The notes: generated from the letters alone by a model not told the origin. Counted from the first letter of the stretch, positions 1 through 11,396 are shown. The stretch is DNA of 64,000 nt from Flabesymbios commensalis (GCA_964017125.1 OZ024912.1:83970976-84034975); one strand, 5' to 3'. Numbers and translations: made by a program.

Positions 1-246
1 AAATTTAAGATATATGATATAACTAACTTTTAGCAATTGGTTACAAAAATTCAAATGAAAACACAGCTTACCCGTATATCCCACATTCCCTTCAGGTTAC
101 AACTTACCCATATATCCCACATTCCCTTCAGGTTACAACCTACCCATATATCCCACAAGCCTTCCAGAATACTTTACAACTTACTCGTATATCCCACATA
201 CCTTTCATGTATCAACTTACCCATTCATCGCACGGCCACTGCGCAT

Positions 247-308
247 ACGACGTTGTTGCGACGTTGAATCAACGTTAAATGAGTGATTCAACGTCGCAAC
301 AACGTCGT
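247..308. repeat. Hairpin 1 inside the minisatellite
   Basis: A 25-bp perfect arm (ACGACGTTGTTGCGACGTTG...) and its reverse complement at 284-308 flank a 12-bp loop. The same hairpin recurs at 593-654 with a few changes. Confidence 0.9.
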
Positions 309-592
309 GTGCCTAATGGACATGCCTTTGAGGTTACAACTTACCCGTATATCCCACACGCCTTTGAGGTTATAACTTACCCATATATCCCACACACCTT
401 TCAGGTTACAACTTACCCATATAACCCACAAGCCTTTCTGATTACAACTGACCCGTACATCCCATATTCCCTTCAGGTGACAACTTACTCATATATACCA
501 CAAGCCTTCCAGAATACATTACAACTTACCCGTATATCTCACATGCCTTTCGGGGTATCAACGTACCCATATATCTCACGCCCACTGCGCAT

Positions 593-654
593 ACGACGTT
601 GTTGCGACGTTGAATCAACGTGAAATGAGTGATTCAACGTCGCAACAACGTCTT
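593..654. repeat. Hairpin 2 inside the minisatellite
   Basis: Second copy of the 247-308 inverted repeat. It differs mainly in the loop (GTGAAAT against GTTAAAT) and the last bases of the right arm. The pair suggests duplication of the hairpin with its flanking minisatellite. Confidence 0.9.
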
Positions 655-724
655 GTGCCCAATGGCATGCATTTGAGGTTCCAACTTACCTGTTTACCCC
701 ATTCAACTTCAGGTTTCAACTTAC

Positions 725-1119
725 CCGTATGTCCCACATTCCCTTAAGGTTATCCTCCCTCACAGAGGGTACATCTGTGAACACATGGCTGTGAGAGTCA
801 GGAGACGTGACCTGCGGGTCACCATGACCTAGATCTGTGATACTGCCGCTCTGTGACGTCACATTATGTACATACTGTGACGTAGGTGAGTTATATGTGG
901 GCTGTACAGCGTCATGTGTACTGCCGCTAGTCCTGTCAGTGATATCATACACTGATGACCCTCTGGGGTCAGTCCTATATGTCACAACTCCCGAATCTGG
1001 GGATTCCTCTGAAGTGACGTCATACTCAGGCGTAGTCACGTGGTCGATGACGTCATTATCTAAGGCACCTGAAGGCACATGCGTATCTGGGTCAACGGTG
1101 GATGAGTGTGGCCCACTTC
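725..1119 (-). CDS. Gene A, exon 5 (Ser/Thr-rich segment)
   Basis: The acceptor is a run of T then AG before base 1119. The exon enters with two bases that complete the codon split at the end of exon 4 (phase 1), giving residues of about 217-348 of the model. The segment is rich in Ser, Thr, Asp and Pro (for example VTTPEYDVTSEESPDSG) with no clear domain, as in a mucin-like stalk. The donor used here (CGG before GTAAGT, intron from 724) is the first of many donor-like motifs in the minisatellite. If it is not used, the frame stops at 716-718. More exons probably lie left of the window. Confidence 0.5.
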
Positions 1120-1264
1120 CTAAAAACATAAAAATAGATTTCAATTCAAAGCACCCGAGTCGTTTCGCTTCGTTACGCGATCCACAACCTGAGGTAATTA
1201 AAAATTGAAATAAATCAAATAATTAACCTTATTAAGATAAGGGTTAAATGACTATTTTCTATAC

Positions 1265-1373
1265 CTGGTGTACATATATAGCTACCAGGGCGGTAGTGAT
1301 AGTGGTGAGGACACAACCATTCCTGCTCAATCATCACAAAGCTTTCTGGTTCCAGGTGGGCGGCAGCGCAACC
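1265..1373 (-). CDS. Gene A, exon 4 (cysteine-bearing segment)
   Basis: A clean acceptor (TTATTTCAG before base 1373) and donor (CCAG then GTATAG) bound 109 nt. Entry is phase 0, agreeing with exon 3, and exit is phase 1, agreeing with exon 5. It encodes residues of about 181-216 with three cysteines (about 182, 201, 214) and the stretch CPHHYHYRPGSYICTP, which looks like an extracellular Cys-rich module of the kind that precedes GCC2/GCC3-type repeats. The family assignment is a guess. Confidence 0.6.
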
Positions 1374-1499
1374 CTGAAATAAGCAGGCAATGGTGTTATA
1401 CAGTAGGGATAAGATAATGAAAACGGTGTTCATTTGAGTGCGACATGGATAAATATAGCACTGGGTCAATGAACAAGGTATGAGCCTTAAAACAAACAC

Positions 1500-3055
1500 C
1501 TTATTGATTGGACGAGTTGGATTAGGGTGCTGTATTTTCCAACATCACACACAAAAAAAATAATAAAAGCATTTATATGTCTTGCATGATCACCTAGACA
1601 ATAGAGCTTTCATGGATTGCCATTTTAATGAAAGCTTGTATGAAATCTATACATGTTTTATAACGAACAGGACTGTACAGAATGCGCATATCTTCATTAT
1701 AAAAAGTACATGTGTACTGACTGTTGAGTAGCTTTACAATCAAAAACAAAATTGTATTTCAATGCCTTGGCATACCAGACAATTAACATGGAAGCTACTG
1801 ATGTCATGTGAAAAGCCGAACTAGATGCATGATCACGCATGCTTTACGTTAGTCTATGATGAAATCGAGGTATTGTAACTTGTCTAAATTCGTTTCAGGA
1901 CAGTTTCTGGTTCCTCAGAGGTGCAGTGAAATAATCAAGTCAAGACAGTTAGAGATCAACCCACATATATCTGCTAAATGATGAAAGTAGGGTCGGAAGT
2001 TCATGATGGGAAAGTCTCGAGATTTGACAACATACAGCTAAGCGTCTTCAGGCTCCATATGCCCCTCTCTGCCTCCTATACTACCTCAGTTGAAACATGC
2101 ATTAGAATTGTAAACTTCACCGTTTATGTAGTGCAGGTTTCCATAACATTGTCAATGCAAGCATGACAAATGATTGCCAATGTTCGTTAGGTGGATTACA
2201 CCCCTTGTCGCCGTAGACTAGGATGGGGGGGGGGGGAGGTTTGGAAAAGCCAGAGTTCCACGACAAGCAGTGATCATCACTCACGCTATGTTGATGTATT
2301 GTTGTTTTTCATCATGTACTCACCCTGGTATTGTACCTATGGTTAAATACTTATTACACTCATTCTCAATCTTCTGTCTCCGACCACACACTGAAACCAG
2401 GCGGTTTAAATTGTGCACGTGAAATACCCCACCATTAATCAACTTACATACAGTCACATATGCGCCACATAAGCACCAGCCAATCAGAGAACGCTTAGCA
2501 GGCAGCGTTTTATAAACCGGCCAATCACAAGCGTGTTACAATATGCTGAGAAAGAGAGTGGGGGGAATGTGACATCACCCCATCTGCACAATATAGCCCA
2601 CGCAATAGCAGGGTCTAATGATGGCAGTGTAAATATTCATCTTCACATGTTGTCGTCCCAACATGCTGACCCACCGTGTAGTCCTTGTCTTTTATGTTTA
2701 TAATCACCACTTGAGAGGGCACTGCTAGTGGCATATTGCTGCTTATGCTGGCGTGATATTTGGCTATTAGCCCTACCCGCAGGGCTACCAGACTATCTGT
2801 GTGTATGCACAGTTGCCTGCATAGTCTGGTGTAGGCCTACACGAGCTGCTGGGCCTACCAGGTACAGGTGCAGGTGTGATCTATGTGGGCGGACACCTGT
2901 ATGACAGTGGCACAAGGGTGCACCATGATAGCACACAGTGGTTAGTTTCTGCATAGATGTGAAGGCCTATGTTGTAATTGTAAACAAAGAATAACTATGT
3001 TTTAAATATTCGTTGGGATGTTGGAAAAGTGATAATAATAGTAATAACTGGATTT
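1500..3055. other. Gene A intron 3, right part: no gene seen
   Basis: I see no supported exon here. The stretch holds a 12-base poly-G run at 2225-2236 and a small inverted repeat around 2788-2845 (ACCAGACTAT / ATAGTCTGGT). The ORF at 1978-2166 has no splice or homology support. Confidence 0.5.
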
Positions 3056-3060
3056 TTTGT

Positions 3061-3144
3061 GCGATAGGCTGTTTTATTGCCAGCATCCCTCAAATCCTTC
3101 TCGAACTGCTGGCATCTGCGTCGGGCAATAAAACAGCCTATCGC
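3061..3144. repeat. Perfect 21-bp-arm hairpin in gene A intron 3
   Basis: The arm GCGATAGGCTGTTTTATTGCC (3061-3081) is repeated exactly in reverse complement at 3124-3144. The 42-base loop contains a further CAGCA/TGCTG pairing. It is either a tiny palindromic MITE or a miRNA/siRNA-like hairpin; the perfect stem favours a MITE. Confidence 0.85.
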
Positions 3145-3338
3145 TCGGAACAATTATCGCATAATAGTCCTTTTGATATCACCTCAACTCAGCGCTGGCT
3201 GGGTTGTTTTTTGAGCTCATATAAATTTTATTGTAAAATTTAAACTTTACACAAATCACCATATTATTTTTTTGTAGGTACGAATGTCACTAGAGTATAA
3301 ATGGTGCAGGTTTGTGGTGATTATGTTGAGGTACTCAC

Positions 3339-3521
3339 CCTGTGTTCTGGTATGGTTGTGATGGTTATGTTGAGGTTCCTCAGTGACCTCTCTATCACCG
3401 TGGCGTCCGTGAGGGTTCCCGTGAGGTAGCTGGCACAGGCCGGCAGGAACCTCAACCTCTGAGTCATGTCCATCACTGAACTCTCTGAACTCGTCAAATT
3501 CAGAAATGTGTTCAATTTTAC
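3339..3521 (-). CDS. Gene A, exon 3 (N-glycosylated ectodomain segment)
   Basis: The acceptor (TTGTTTTTAG) before 3521 and donor (CACAGG then GTGAGT) bound 183 nt, exactly 61 codons, phase 0 at both ends. It encodes residues of about 120-180, beginning VKLNTFLNLTSSES and ending TITTIPEHR. NLT and NIT sequons fit an extracellular protein. Another frame is also open but does not match the phases of exons 2 and 4, so this frame is preferred. Confidence 0.6.
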
Positions 3522-3544
3522 CTAAAAACAAACACTATAATTTC

Positions 3545-4470
3545 AAGGTCTTGTTCATTGATGTCACGATGCCACGTAGCATGTTCAAAAGCTAATAAAA
3601 AGATGGGAAAAAACGACTATAGTCGGGACCAGCGGTTATTAAAGGTTTACAATGTAAAAATAACATGTAGGCTACTTGGAAGATAATATTTGAGGTGATT
3701 TCGAAAATGTTAGGCCGCACCCTTGTAGCGCTGAATTCGTGCAAAATGCTATGTTGTATATTGTTTTACTTGGTATTGAACACTGGTTTCAACCGAACCA
3801 GGACATAAAATAATAGTTTGCAATAGATATTCACTTCATCGAGTATCTTAATTTAGCAGGTGACTATTTTTTATAAACATTCAGATTTTTCGTCATTTGA
3901 AGATGGAAATTGTGTCACTTACAACGCAGAAATATTTTTGTTTACACCATGAGGACCAAATAGTTTTTTTCAATTTGAAAAATACTGGATCAATGCCCGT
4001 GCTTACCGGCAGTCATTCGGAATTTCTGTATATATAGGTCTTATGAATAACTACTGTCTTCCTCTGAAGGTCATAAAAATACGGTATTGCTGGGCTTAGG
4101 CTCGACTTGATTACCCGGTATGACTGGGCCGCCTAACTCACTTACTGCTCGAGGCCCAGTCACACTGACCACCATTTTGTTTACACAGCCAGCTGTGTAA
4201 AAACGACACTCGCGTTGATTACCAGAAAACTCGGATGCCAAGAAATTGAGACGAATATTTCAAGTGCCTATGAAAACTAGGCTATTTTCAGCAGGCGTAA
4301 ACTTGTGGTCGTATTGGAACTATTACATCTAAAAATGGCGGTCACTGTGTCAGAGCCTTGCGATGTCATCAGGGTACGACTTGGTAAAAAAGGGCCCAAT
4401 AACTGTGGTTTGACAGGCGGTGGCCCTAACTTCTAACCACTGCACCAAGGCACTCCTTAGCCATTTCATA
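3545..4470. other. Gene A intron 2: no gene seen
   Basis: No ORF or splice-bounded exon is convincing. The sequence is AT-rich, and I see no recognisable element apart from unplaced repeat-like words (for example the ATGGCGGTCACTGTGT region near 4335). Confidence 0.4.
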
Positions 4471-4518
4471 ATTACTTACAATATAGTTTAGCTTCAGTTT
4501 CACTTACAACATATTTAC

Positions 4519-4814
4519 CTTGGGTTCGACTCTAGCCACGCTGTATATGTTAACACTTACGGTATAGTTGAGCTTGGGTTCGACTCTGGCGACACTGTAT
4601 ATATTGACGTTGATGTGGGAGGCCACGTTATCACGGCAGAGACGCTGCAGGAACTGTCTGGCGTTGACAAACACCTGGAGGAAGGTGGTGGCGTAATACT
4701 CTCCACATGTCTTACTCCAGTCTGTAAAGCTGTTGTGGACTGTAGGCAGCTGGTAACTCACGTACTGAAGCTCATAAGTCACTGTGTAGATGGGGATCAC
4801 GTCACCAGAGGCAT
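4519..4814 (-). CDS. Gene A, exon 2 (main ectodomain exon, two alternative donors)
   Basis: The acceptor CCCTTCCAG lies before 4814; the first two bases complete an Asp codon split from exon 1 (phase 1). The coded segment reads DASGDVIPIYTVTYELQYVS... with Cys in KTCGEYY and RLCRDN, and ends VARVEPKLNYT. Two in-frame donors exist: GTAAGT at 4560-4555 (exon 254 nt) and GTAAAT at 4518-4513 (exon 296 nt). Both leave phase 0, matching exon 3. The extra 14 codons contain a near-repeat of NIYSVARVEPK, so the exon end and its donor look tandemly duplicated. No family is recognised. The product is probably secreted or membrane-anchored. Confidence 0.65.
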
Positions 4815-4859
4815 CTGGAAGGGGGAATAGTATTGTATTAAAATAATATTGCATTAAAA

Positions 4860-5345
4860 TAGTATTGTATTGCATATTATAAGATATGCAAAATATATTA
4901 TTGAATTGTATGCAATAAAAAATACAAACACAGAGGTATCACTGGGGCATCTTGAAGTTTACAAATATTATTGCATTAAATTATTATTACATTAAAATAT
5001 TATTGCATCATCATTGCATACTATAAGATATGCTAAATTTAATATTGCATTGTATACAATAAACAATACAAATATATAGGTATCACCGAGGGGCATCTGT
5101 AAGTTTACATATATTATTGCATTAAAACATTATTGCATTAAAATATTACTGCATTGTATACGATGAGATATGAAAACAATACTAATGCATTGTAAAAATA
5201 AGCAATGCAAAAAATGTTATTGCATTACAGATATGCAAACATATTATTGCATTATAAACAATAAGATATACAAGAAGATAATTACATTGTATGCAATATG
5301 ATATGCAAAACATATTATTGCTTATACAAAAAAAAACGATTGAAA
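4860..5345. repeat. AT-rich tandem repeat, about 142-bp period
   Basis: Three diverged units each begin near AAGATATGC or GAGATATG (about 4881, 5025, 5165). They share TATTGCATTAAAA words and, in the first two, a GGTATCAC..GGGGCATCT..AAGTTTACA block. It lies in intron 1 of gene A immediately upstream of exon 2. Confidence 0.75.
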
Positions 5346-5530
5346 AAATACAAACTGTCAAAGAATGATTTTTCCTCAGCGAATATTAATGTAGGGAACT
5401 TACGCCCAAAATTAAATTGAGGCCATAATATGAGGCACCCGTGTTCGCAGTAGCGAGACACAACTTTAAGTGGGTGACAAATCAATTTCAATAACTGATG
5501 AATATTTTACATTTTATCATGTTTTATCCC

Positions 5531-5790
5531 AATAATAGTCCATTTGCCAAATGGCCAACCCAGAAATTGCGAGTACCCTAAGGTTTTAAGATGGAAATGT
5601 GATGTATAGGGTCTAGAGACTCAAAAACCGTCGAATGCCTAATTGCACGGATTGGGCATTTTGAGTAATTAGCATAAATCCAAAATGGCCGCCGTGCACT
5701 ATTGCTGCGGTATAACTTTTGAAGAAATCAACGTAGAAAGGCATGTAATACCTCTATTTGTCCTGAATTTCACCACATAATTCAAATCCA
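5531..5790 (+). repeat. Interspersed repeat R1, copy 1
   Basis: It matches the reverse complement of 11640-11890 over about 250 bp (ATTTGCCAAAT..CCAACCCAGAAAT..CTAAGGTTTT, then ACCGTCGAATGCCTA and CCAAAATGGCCGCC). No ORF; class unknown. Confidence 0.75.
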
Positions 5791-5933
5791 CAGATAAAAT
5801 TTGAGTTTGAGAACAAACAAAATACATAAAACAAAATACATAAAAAATAAGTGAGGAATCAGTAAAATGCCATTTATAAAACACAACTAAATCGTTGCAT
5901 TTTATTATCCACGCCCAAACAAAAATTGGTCAA

Positions 5934-8328
5934 CAATGAAATGAAATGAAATGAAAACTTCTATAGCGCCTTACTCCTCGGAGGGCCGAGCTCAGAGGTG
6001 CAATCCATCCTTATCAAATTCCAAAGAAGAGTCGAGGAGAAATAAGCATGGTCGTCATCAGGGAGCCGGGACGCAGAGGAGCTAGGGCGGAAAAGCCAGA
6101 TCGAAGAAATGCGTTTTAAGCAGTTTTCTGAAAGAGGAAATATTTTTAGCTACACGAAGGTGTCCAGGCAGTAAATTCCAGAGAGTAGGACCAGAAACAG
6201 AAAAGGCACGAGCACCGAACTTAGTTTTGATACGTGGTACTTTGAGCTTATTTGTGTTGTTTGATCGCAGATGTTTCACGGAGTCTGCAGAAAAAAGAAG
6301 GCTAGATAAATAAGATGGCTGACCATCATCGAGACAACGAAATACAAAAGTGCATATTTTGAATTGTATTCTAAACTTGATTGGAAGCCAATGTAATGAT
6401 TTTAGTAGATGAATAGAGCGACTGAAACGAGGAGCCTTTGTCACAACCCTTGCTAAACAGTTCTGAACACGCTGTAATTTCTGTAGATCTTTAGCTGGAA
6501 TTTGGTGTAATAAGGAGTTACAGTAGTCCAGTTTGCTTGTCACCAGTGCCACTGCAATTTGTTTTGCTAAAGCTAGAGGTAGACTTTTTCTGATGCGTTT
6601 AAGATCTCTAATGTGATAAAAACAGGAACTGGACACCTGTGAAATGTGCTGACGAAAATTCAAACCACTGTCAAAAAAGACGCCCAAATTCCTTGCGGAA
6701 TCTGCTGGATTCATCTTATTGTCCAACACCGCAAGGGGGAAAAGGTTAATAAACTTCTCCCTCTGCGATTTCGAGCCAATGAGAAGAAACTCAGTCTTGC
6801 TAGGATTGAGTTTTAGTTTGGATTGAGCCATCCTAGCAGATACCCCGGTAATACAGCTCTGAAGCATTTTTAATGACTCAGTAGCTGTGTCACCTGTTAA
6901 GGAGATGTACATTTGTGTATCATCGGCGTATAAGTGATGACTCCATCCATAACTTGAAATAATAGTGCTTAGAGGAGCGGTGTACAAACTGAAAAGCAGA
7001 GGGCCAAGTACAGACCCCTGCGGCACTCCATGCTCAACAAACTAGAGTCATAAAAAGATTTGTCAATTTTAATTCTTTGATGCCTGCCACAAAGGTAGGA
7101 TTAAACCAAGCCAAAGCCATTCCAGAGACACCATACCACTCAGCTAGTCTATTTGTTAGAGTGTTGTGGTCGATAGTATCGAACGCCGCAGACAAATCAA
7201 GTAAAGTCAAAGCTGTGACATGGCCCTTGTCAAGAGAAACTGAGATGTCATTGTGAACTCTTAACAGGGCTGTCTCAGTGGAATGGGATTTTCGGTACGC
7301 AGACTGCATTGGATTGTTCAATTTGTTGGAGTTTATGTGAGCTTGTAAACGGTTGGAAACAACTTTTGCAATAATTTTAGAAATGAAACTTAGATTGGAG
7401 ACTGGTCTATAATTTTTTAGGTTATTAACAGGAAGGTTCGATTTCTTTAGTAAAGGTGTGACATGAGCCTCTTTGAATGATAGCGGGAATGTTCCAGATT
7501 CTAGAGATAAATTAATTATAGTTGTTATGGGTTTGATTAAAATATCCAACAAGGCCTTGAGGATGTTCGTTGGAATCGGATCAAGGTCACATGATTTTGA
7601 TGCAGACTTCATAATGATCTTCCTGACCTCGTCCTCTGATGCTGGTTCTAAATTGAAAAGTTTAGTTCTTATTTTAGGCTTCTGAACAGACGGTACACCA
7701 TTCACCTGATTTGAAAAATTGGCCCGGATCGTTCTGATTTTGTCACAAAAATATTTTGCGAAATGATCACAAAGGGAATTTACATTATTTGATTCCGGCA
7801 GTGCTGAAGCTGGCGTTCTATGTAAAATATTGTTATTGGTGTCCCAAAGGCGGCGAGGGTTTTCAGAATTTTCATCTATGAGAATTGAAAAATATTGACA
7901 TTTGGCCTCTGTCATAAGACGATTGCATAAATTTCGATAGTTGCGGTATTTTGATCTGTCATATCCAGAGCGTGATCTCCTCCAACGCCTTTCCAGCTGA
8001 CGATATGATCTTTTACAATCAAGTAGTTTAGACGTCATCCACGGCGTTGGAGCCTTCTCAACAACTTGTTTAGTTTGAAGAGGAGCATGTTTATCAAGAA
8101 GTGAGGTTAAAACTGATGTGTACTGGTCACACAAATCATGGAGTTCATTCTTAGGGTTTTTTATAAGTGAAGAGTCCAAGATATCAGCCCTGAAAGAAGT
8201 CATGCAAATTTTTGTTGTTTTCCTGAAAGTGATTGTTTTTCTAGGACTTACGGACAATAACGACAACATGTGAATAAGCTTATAAACATCTTCGGAAAAT
8301 AAATGACAAATTACCCAGATATTACACA
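5934..8328 (-). mobile_element. CR1/L2-like LINE, 5'-truncated, broken
   Basis: Two adjacent frames cover the reverse transcriptase. 7034-8329 has [19 protein letters not shown] and [13 protein letters not shown]; 6082-7026 has [17 protein letters not shown], the catalytic YADDTQ, and the C-terminal region ending in [20 protein letters not shown]. Between them the frame shifts twice, after AWF and just before the PQGSVLG motif. Little of the endonuclease remains, so the copy is 5'-truncated at about 8.27-8.33 kb. The 3' end at 5934 carries a short (TTTCA)n tail, the same kind as the SINEs here. The element lies antisense-neutral within gene A intron 1, on the same strand as the gene. Its clade is inferred from the protein pattern. 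Confidence 0.9.
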
Positions 8329-8895
8329 TCTCTAATAATTGTACAGCTCTAGTATAGTCACTGACGTACTACAACCTGTAGATATTAGCTTCATGTACAT
8401 TAATGTACTATATTAATTGTACAGCTATTGTTTATTGACTAATCTTCTACAATTTGTAGATACTAGCTGCTACATGACACCTCACATCTACATCTAAATA
8501 TAATTATAAACATCTTCAGAAATAAAAGACAAACTACCCATATATTACACATCTCTATTAATTGCACAGCCCTAATATAGTCACTGACGTAGGCCTAATA
8601 CAACCTGTAGATACTAGCTTCATGTACATGACACCCGACACGTACGTTTATTATACGTTATATATATATTATATATATCCCAACTCGTGCACAAACAAAA
8701 ATGGATGAAGAGCAAAATTCAAGATTTAACCATGTTTTTACAAATCGTCAAAACATTAATGACAAACTACTCAGATATTACACATCTATATTAATTGTAC
8801 AGATATTGTTTATTGACTGATATTCTACAACTTGTAGATACTAGCTACATGACACTTAATATCTACATCTATATTACAACTTGTACTGATACGTG
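8286..8895. repeat. Diverged tandem repeat upstream of the LINE
   Basis: Units share ATTACACATCT..TTAATTGTACAG..TATTGACTG..CTACAACYTGTAGATA CTAGCT words and recur near 8320, 8415, 8545 and 8780. The first unit abuts the truncated 5' end of the LINE, so the LINE probably inserted into or picked up this array. Confidence 0.7.
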
Positions 8896-9063
8896 GTAGG
8901 TTGTGTGAGGCTTGATACATAATCTATTGTTTTTTTTCGTCCTCTTCCTTGTCGTCATCGTCTTCATAATCATTATCATGTCGAATGGTCATTGAATTTA
9001 CAGCAATGATCGCCACCTGCACACGTACAGTAGTCTGTACACGACAAGCCGGCCACTCTACAG

Positions 9064-11230
9064 CTACAGTTCATCTGCACTACATCCAGAGCTCACACTA
9101 TCTAGCAACTGTGCCGGGGCTACTTGCTGGTCAGAGATGTCTGGCATGACCGCACCATCTTGAACGATGTCCCAACCAAAGTTGGCGATGTCACTAGCAG
9201 CAGCTGGTGGTTTGTCCTTGTCAGCAGCCTTCCAGAGCAGCATCTGTAAGTGAGCTCTGAGGGTGTGGAGTAACAAACTGGTGCTCTTCCATCTGCATGA
9301 CGATATACGTGAGCTCCATCAAGCAGATACTTCTTGGCACTGTGTGGAAGATTTGCCATCTCACGCAGGTGTCATGTTAATATCTCGCATAGTTGTGATG
9401 CCCTGAGGCGAAGAAGTATGGCAGCATCTCTTTCAGACACTGGTGCTCCAAGAGAAAGTCACCCTCATGCCATGACCGCACAAAACTATGCGCAATCATT
9501 GTAGGCTTGATTGGGCAGTCAACCCACAAGCTTTCGGTTGGATGTCAAAGGTCATAATTGCGCACTCCATCCCAAAACTCTGCATGGCTCTATCCATGAA
9601 CGCCATAGTGGTCTGCATTGTATCTGGATGTGTTGATGGTATATCCCACAATGGACCGAACACGAATAGGGTCTTTGGCTTTGCAGGAATGGCTTCCTTA
9701 TGGACCTCTCGGGCATTATATCCTCCCCAATCAAGTGGTTTCGAGTCAGACGTGAGCTGTTTTAGCCAAGCAACATCTCTGTCTTTGGCCTTTGCAAAAC
9801 TAGTGGCAAGGTGCGCCACATCAGAAAGAGGAGACACTGTTTGTTTGAGATTTGGTGTGTCCAATGGTTAAAAGCCAGTGTAGTGCTCACATTGTTGAAA
9901 TTGCTCGGGCAGGCAAAGTAATGCTGTCCCAGATTTCTTAAGGCGAGTAAACTTGAGATTCATAAGTCCATTAGCCACATCAGCACGCCCTGCCTCAATG
10001 ATGCCAGCTGGATGCTGAGTGAATTCTGTGACCATGGCATGTGTTCCCTTAAATCTGCTGGGACTGAAGATCATTACATCGATGTTGTCCCCCCAGCCAA
10101 ATATCGGTCCAAGTTCCACTGTGAGGACCAGCTTCTTATGGTATAATTATATCAGTGTTCTTCGAAACATATGAGGCAGCTGATTTGCAAAAAACAAAGA
10201 CCCTCATAATAGGAGCTGACAAGGCCATGACTATTCAGCAACTTGATAGCATCTGAGCTTCCATGCTTGTGGTGCAGCTTAATATCACTACCGATGGTTG
10301 CCTGGTTTCTTGCACCACTAATGTGTTGTTGAATAGTCTGAGAGATGGTAAGTGAGGGTTTTGTGACGTTTCCATCTGACACCAGGGAGGACACTAGCCT
10401 TAACAGGGTTTCACTAGTATCAGCTACAATCTTGGAAAATGTAAAGTCGCTTAAATCATATTCCCTTGGCAGAGGGATTTTTCGCACCTCTGCTTTAACT
10501 CTCCTAACCACCTTCGCCACATCATCATTTTCGTCAGAACCTGAATCTTTCACCATCTACAAAGATTTAGTCACAAGCGTTCTGAATCCAACTATGGTAT
10601 CACAACCTTCCACGATAAGAAAACCACTTCATTACCAAAGTGATCACACAAGTTGACCAGCATCTGTTTCCTGGACAAGTGACCCAATTTATCTACATAT
10701 AATGATGTACAGCTCAGCAACTGTCCAAGTTGAACACATGTCTGCTTTCACAATCTCAACAACATCTTGCAGTGATTCAATGCTAGGTCTACAACTCGTT
10801 GACTGGCTCGTATCCATAGGTATGTTGCGAAATAGGTTATAACATGATACATACCATCACTTGCGGGTAGGTCACATCTGACATCCGCAAGTCGCAAAGC
10901 AACCTCTCTACCCCACTCATCTTGACGTTGATAACATATATATCAGACAATATGTCCTTAAAGGAGAGCTCTCCTTCTTTGATCGGTTTTCTCTCACATC
11001 TTTTAAATGGAATCCACCGGTCTTTATGTTTTGGGTCGAGTTCTTTGCACTCCTCACCACACAGGAAACAATGTTTTTTTCCATATAAACGTGGATGTGA
11101 CTTGGGATTTCAACACTCTTATGAGTATCGGACGCGGAGGAGGATCTTCTCTTCTTACCCTGGCTGGATTGTCTTGTCACAGAAACATAGGAGGAAACAC
11201 GTGACTTATTACAATCTATAGTAGCTCCAT
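9064..11230 (-). pseudogene. Decayed copy of a widespread uncharacterised metazoan protein family
   Basis: Read right to left, ordered fragments remain in several frames: a zinc-finger-like head HCFLCGEECKELDPKHKDRW (about 11040-11090); LSRKQMLVN..DHFG (about 10640); SLTISQTIQQHISGARNQAT and KLHHKHGSSDAI (10152-10556); FGWGDNIDVM (9868-10119); DWGGYNAREV..FVFGPLWDIPS (9496-9864); and GHHNYARY then EMANLPHSAKKYLLDGAHV (about 9330-9410). From memory, this motif order matches large uncharacterised proteins repeated in cnidarian, mollusc and fish genomes. The function is unknown; they may be mobile. Frame changes and stops show this copy is dead. Confidence 0.6.
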
Positions 11231-11396
11231 CTCCCTCGACCTCCACTAATTTATATTATTCTAAATGGTAATGCTCATTTCTATCTTTGCTTCTCTTAAT
11301 GATTGTCTGGATTCCAACAAGATACACACACGCCAGCCACCACCACCACCTTTACAGGAAGGCGCTTGGACATGTCGGATCTAAAACAAACACATC

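Larger units (their letters stand above)
1..715. repeat. Minisatellite of about 36-bp units with two hairpins
   Basis: Diverged tandem units contain the core ACTTACCCATATATCCCACA followed by a CTTCAGGTTACA-like spacer. The array is cut by two near-identical inverted repeats (247-308 and 593-654), so the whole block is also a duplicated segment of about 345 bp. Read on the minus strand, nearly every unit contains GGGTAAGT, a strong splice-donor match. ORFs here are low-complexity and not believed. The block lies just 3' of the last visible exon of gene A. Confidence 0.85.

Noticed and set aside
1-715. CRISPR-like array
   Set aside because: Units are contiguous, diverged minisatellite repeats with no unique spacers, in a eukaryotic context.
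6082-8329. Host gene with reverse-transcriptase homology
   Set aside because: The frames, order and 3' tail are those of a 5'-truncated LINE.
9488-9871. 127-codon plus-strand ORF
   Set aside because: It is antisense to the recognisable FVFGPLWDIPS segment of the minus-strand pseudogene.
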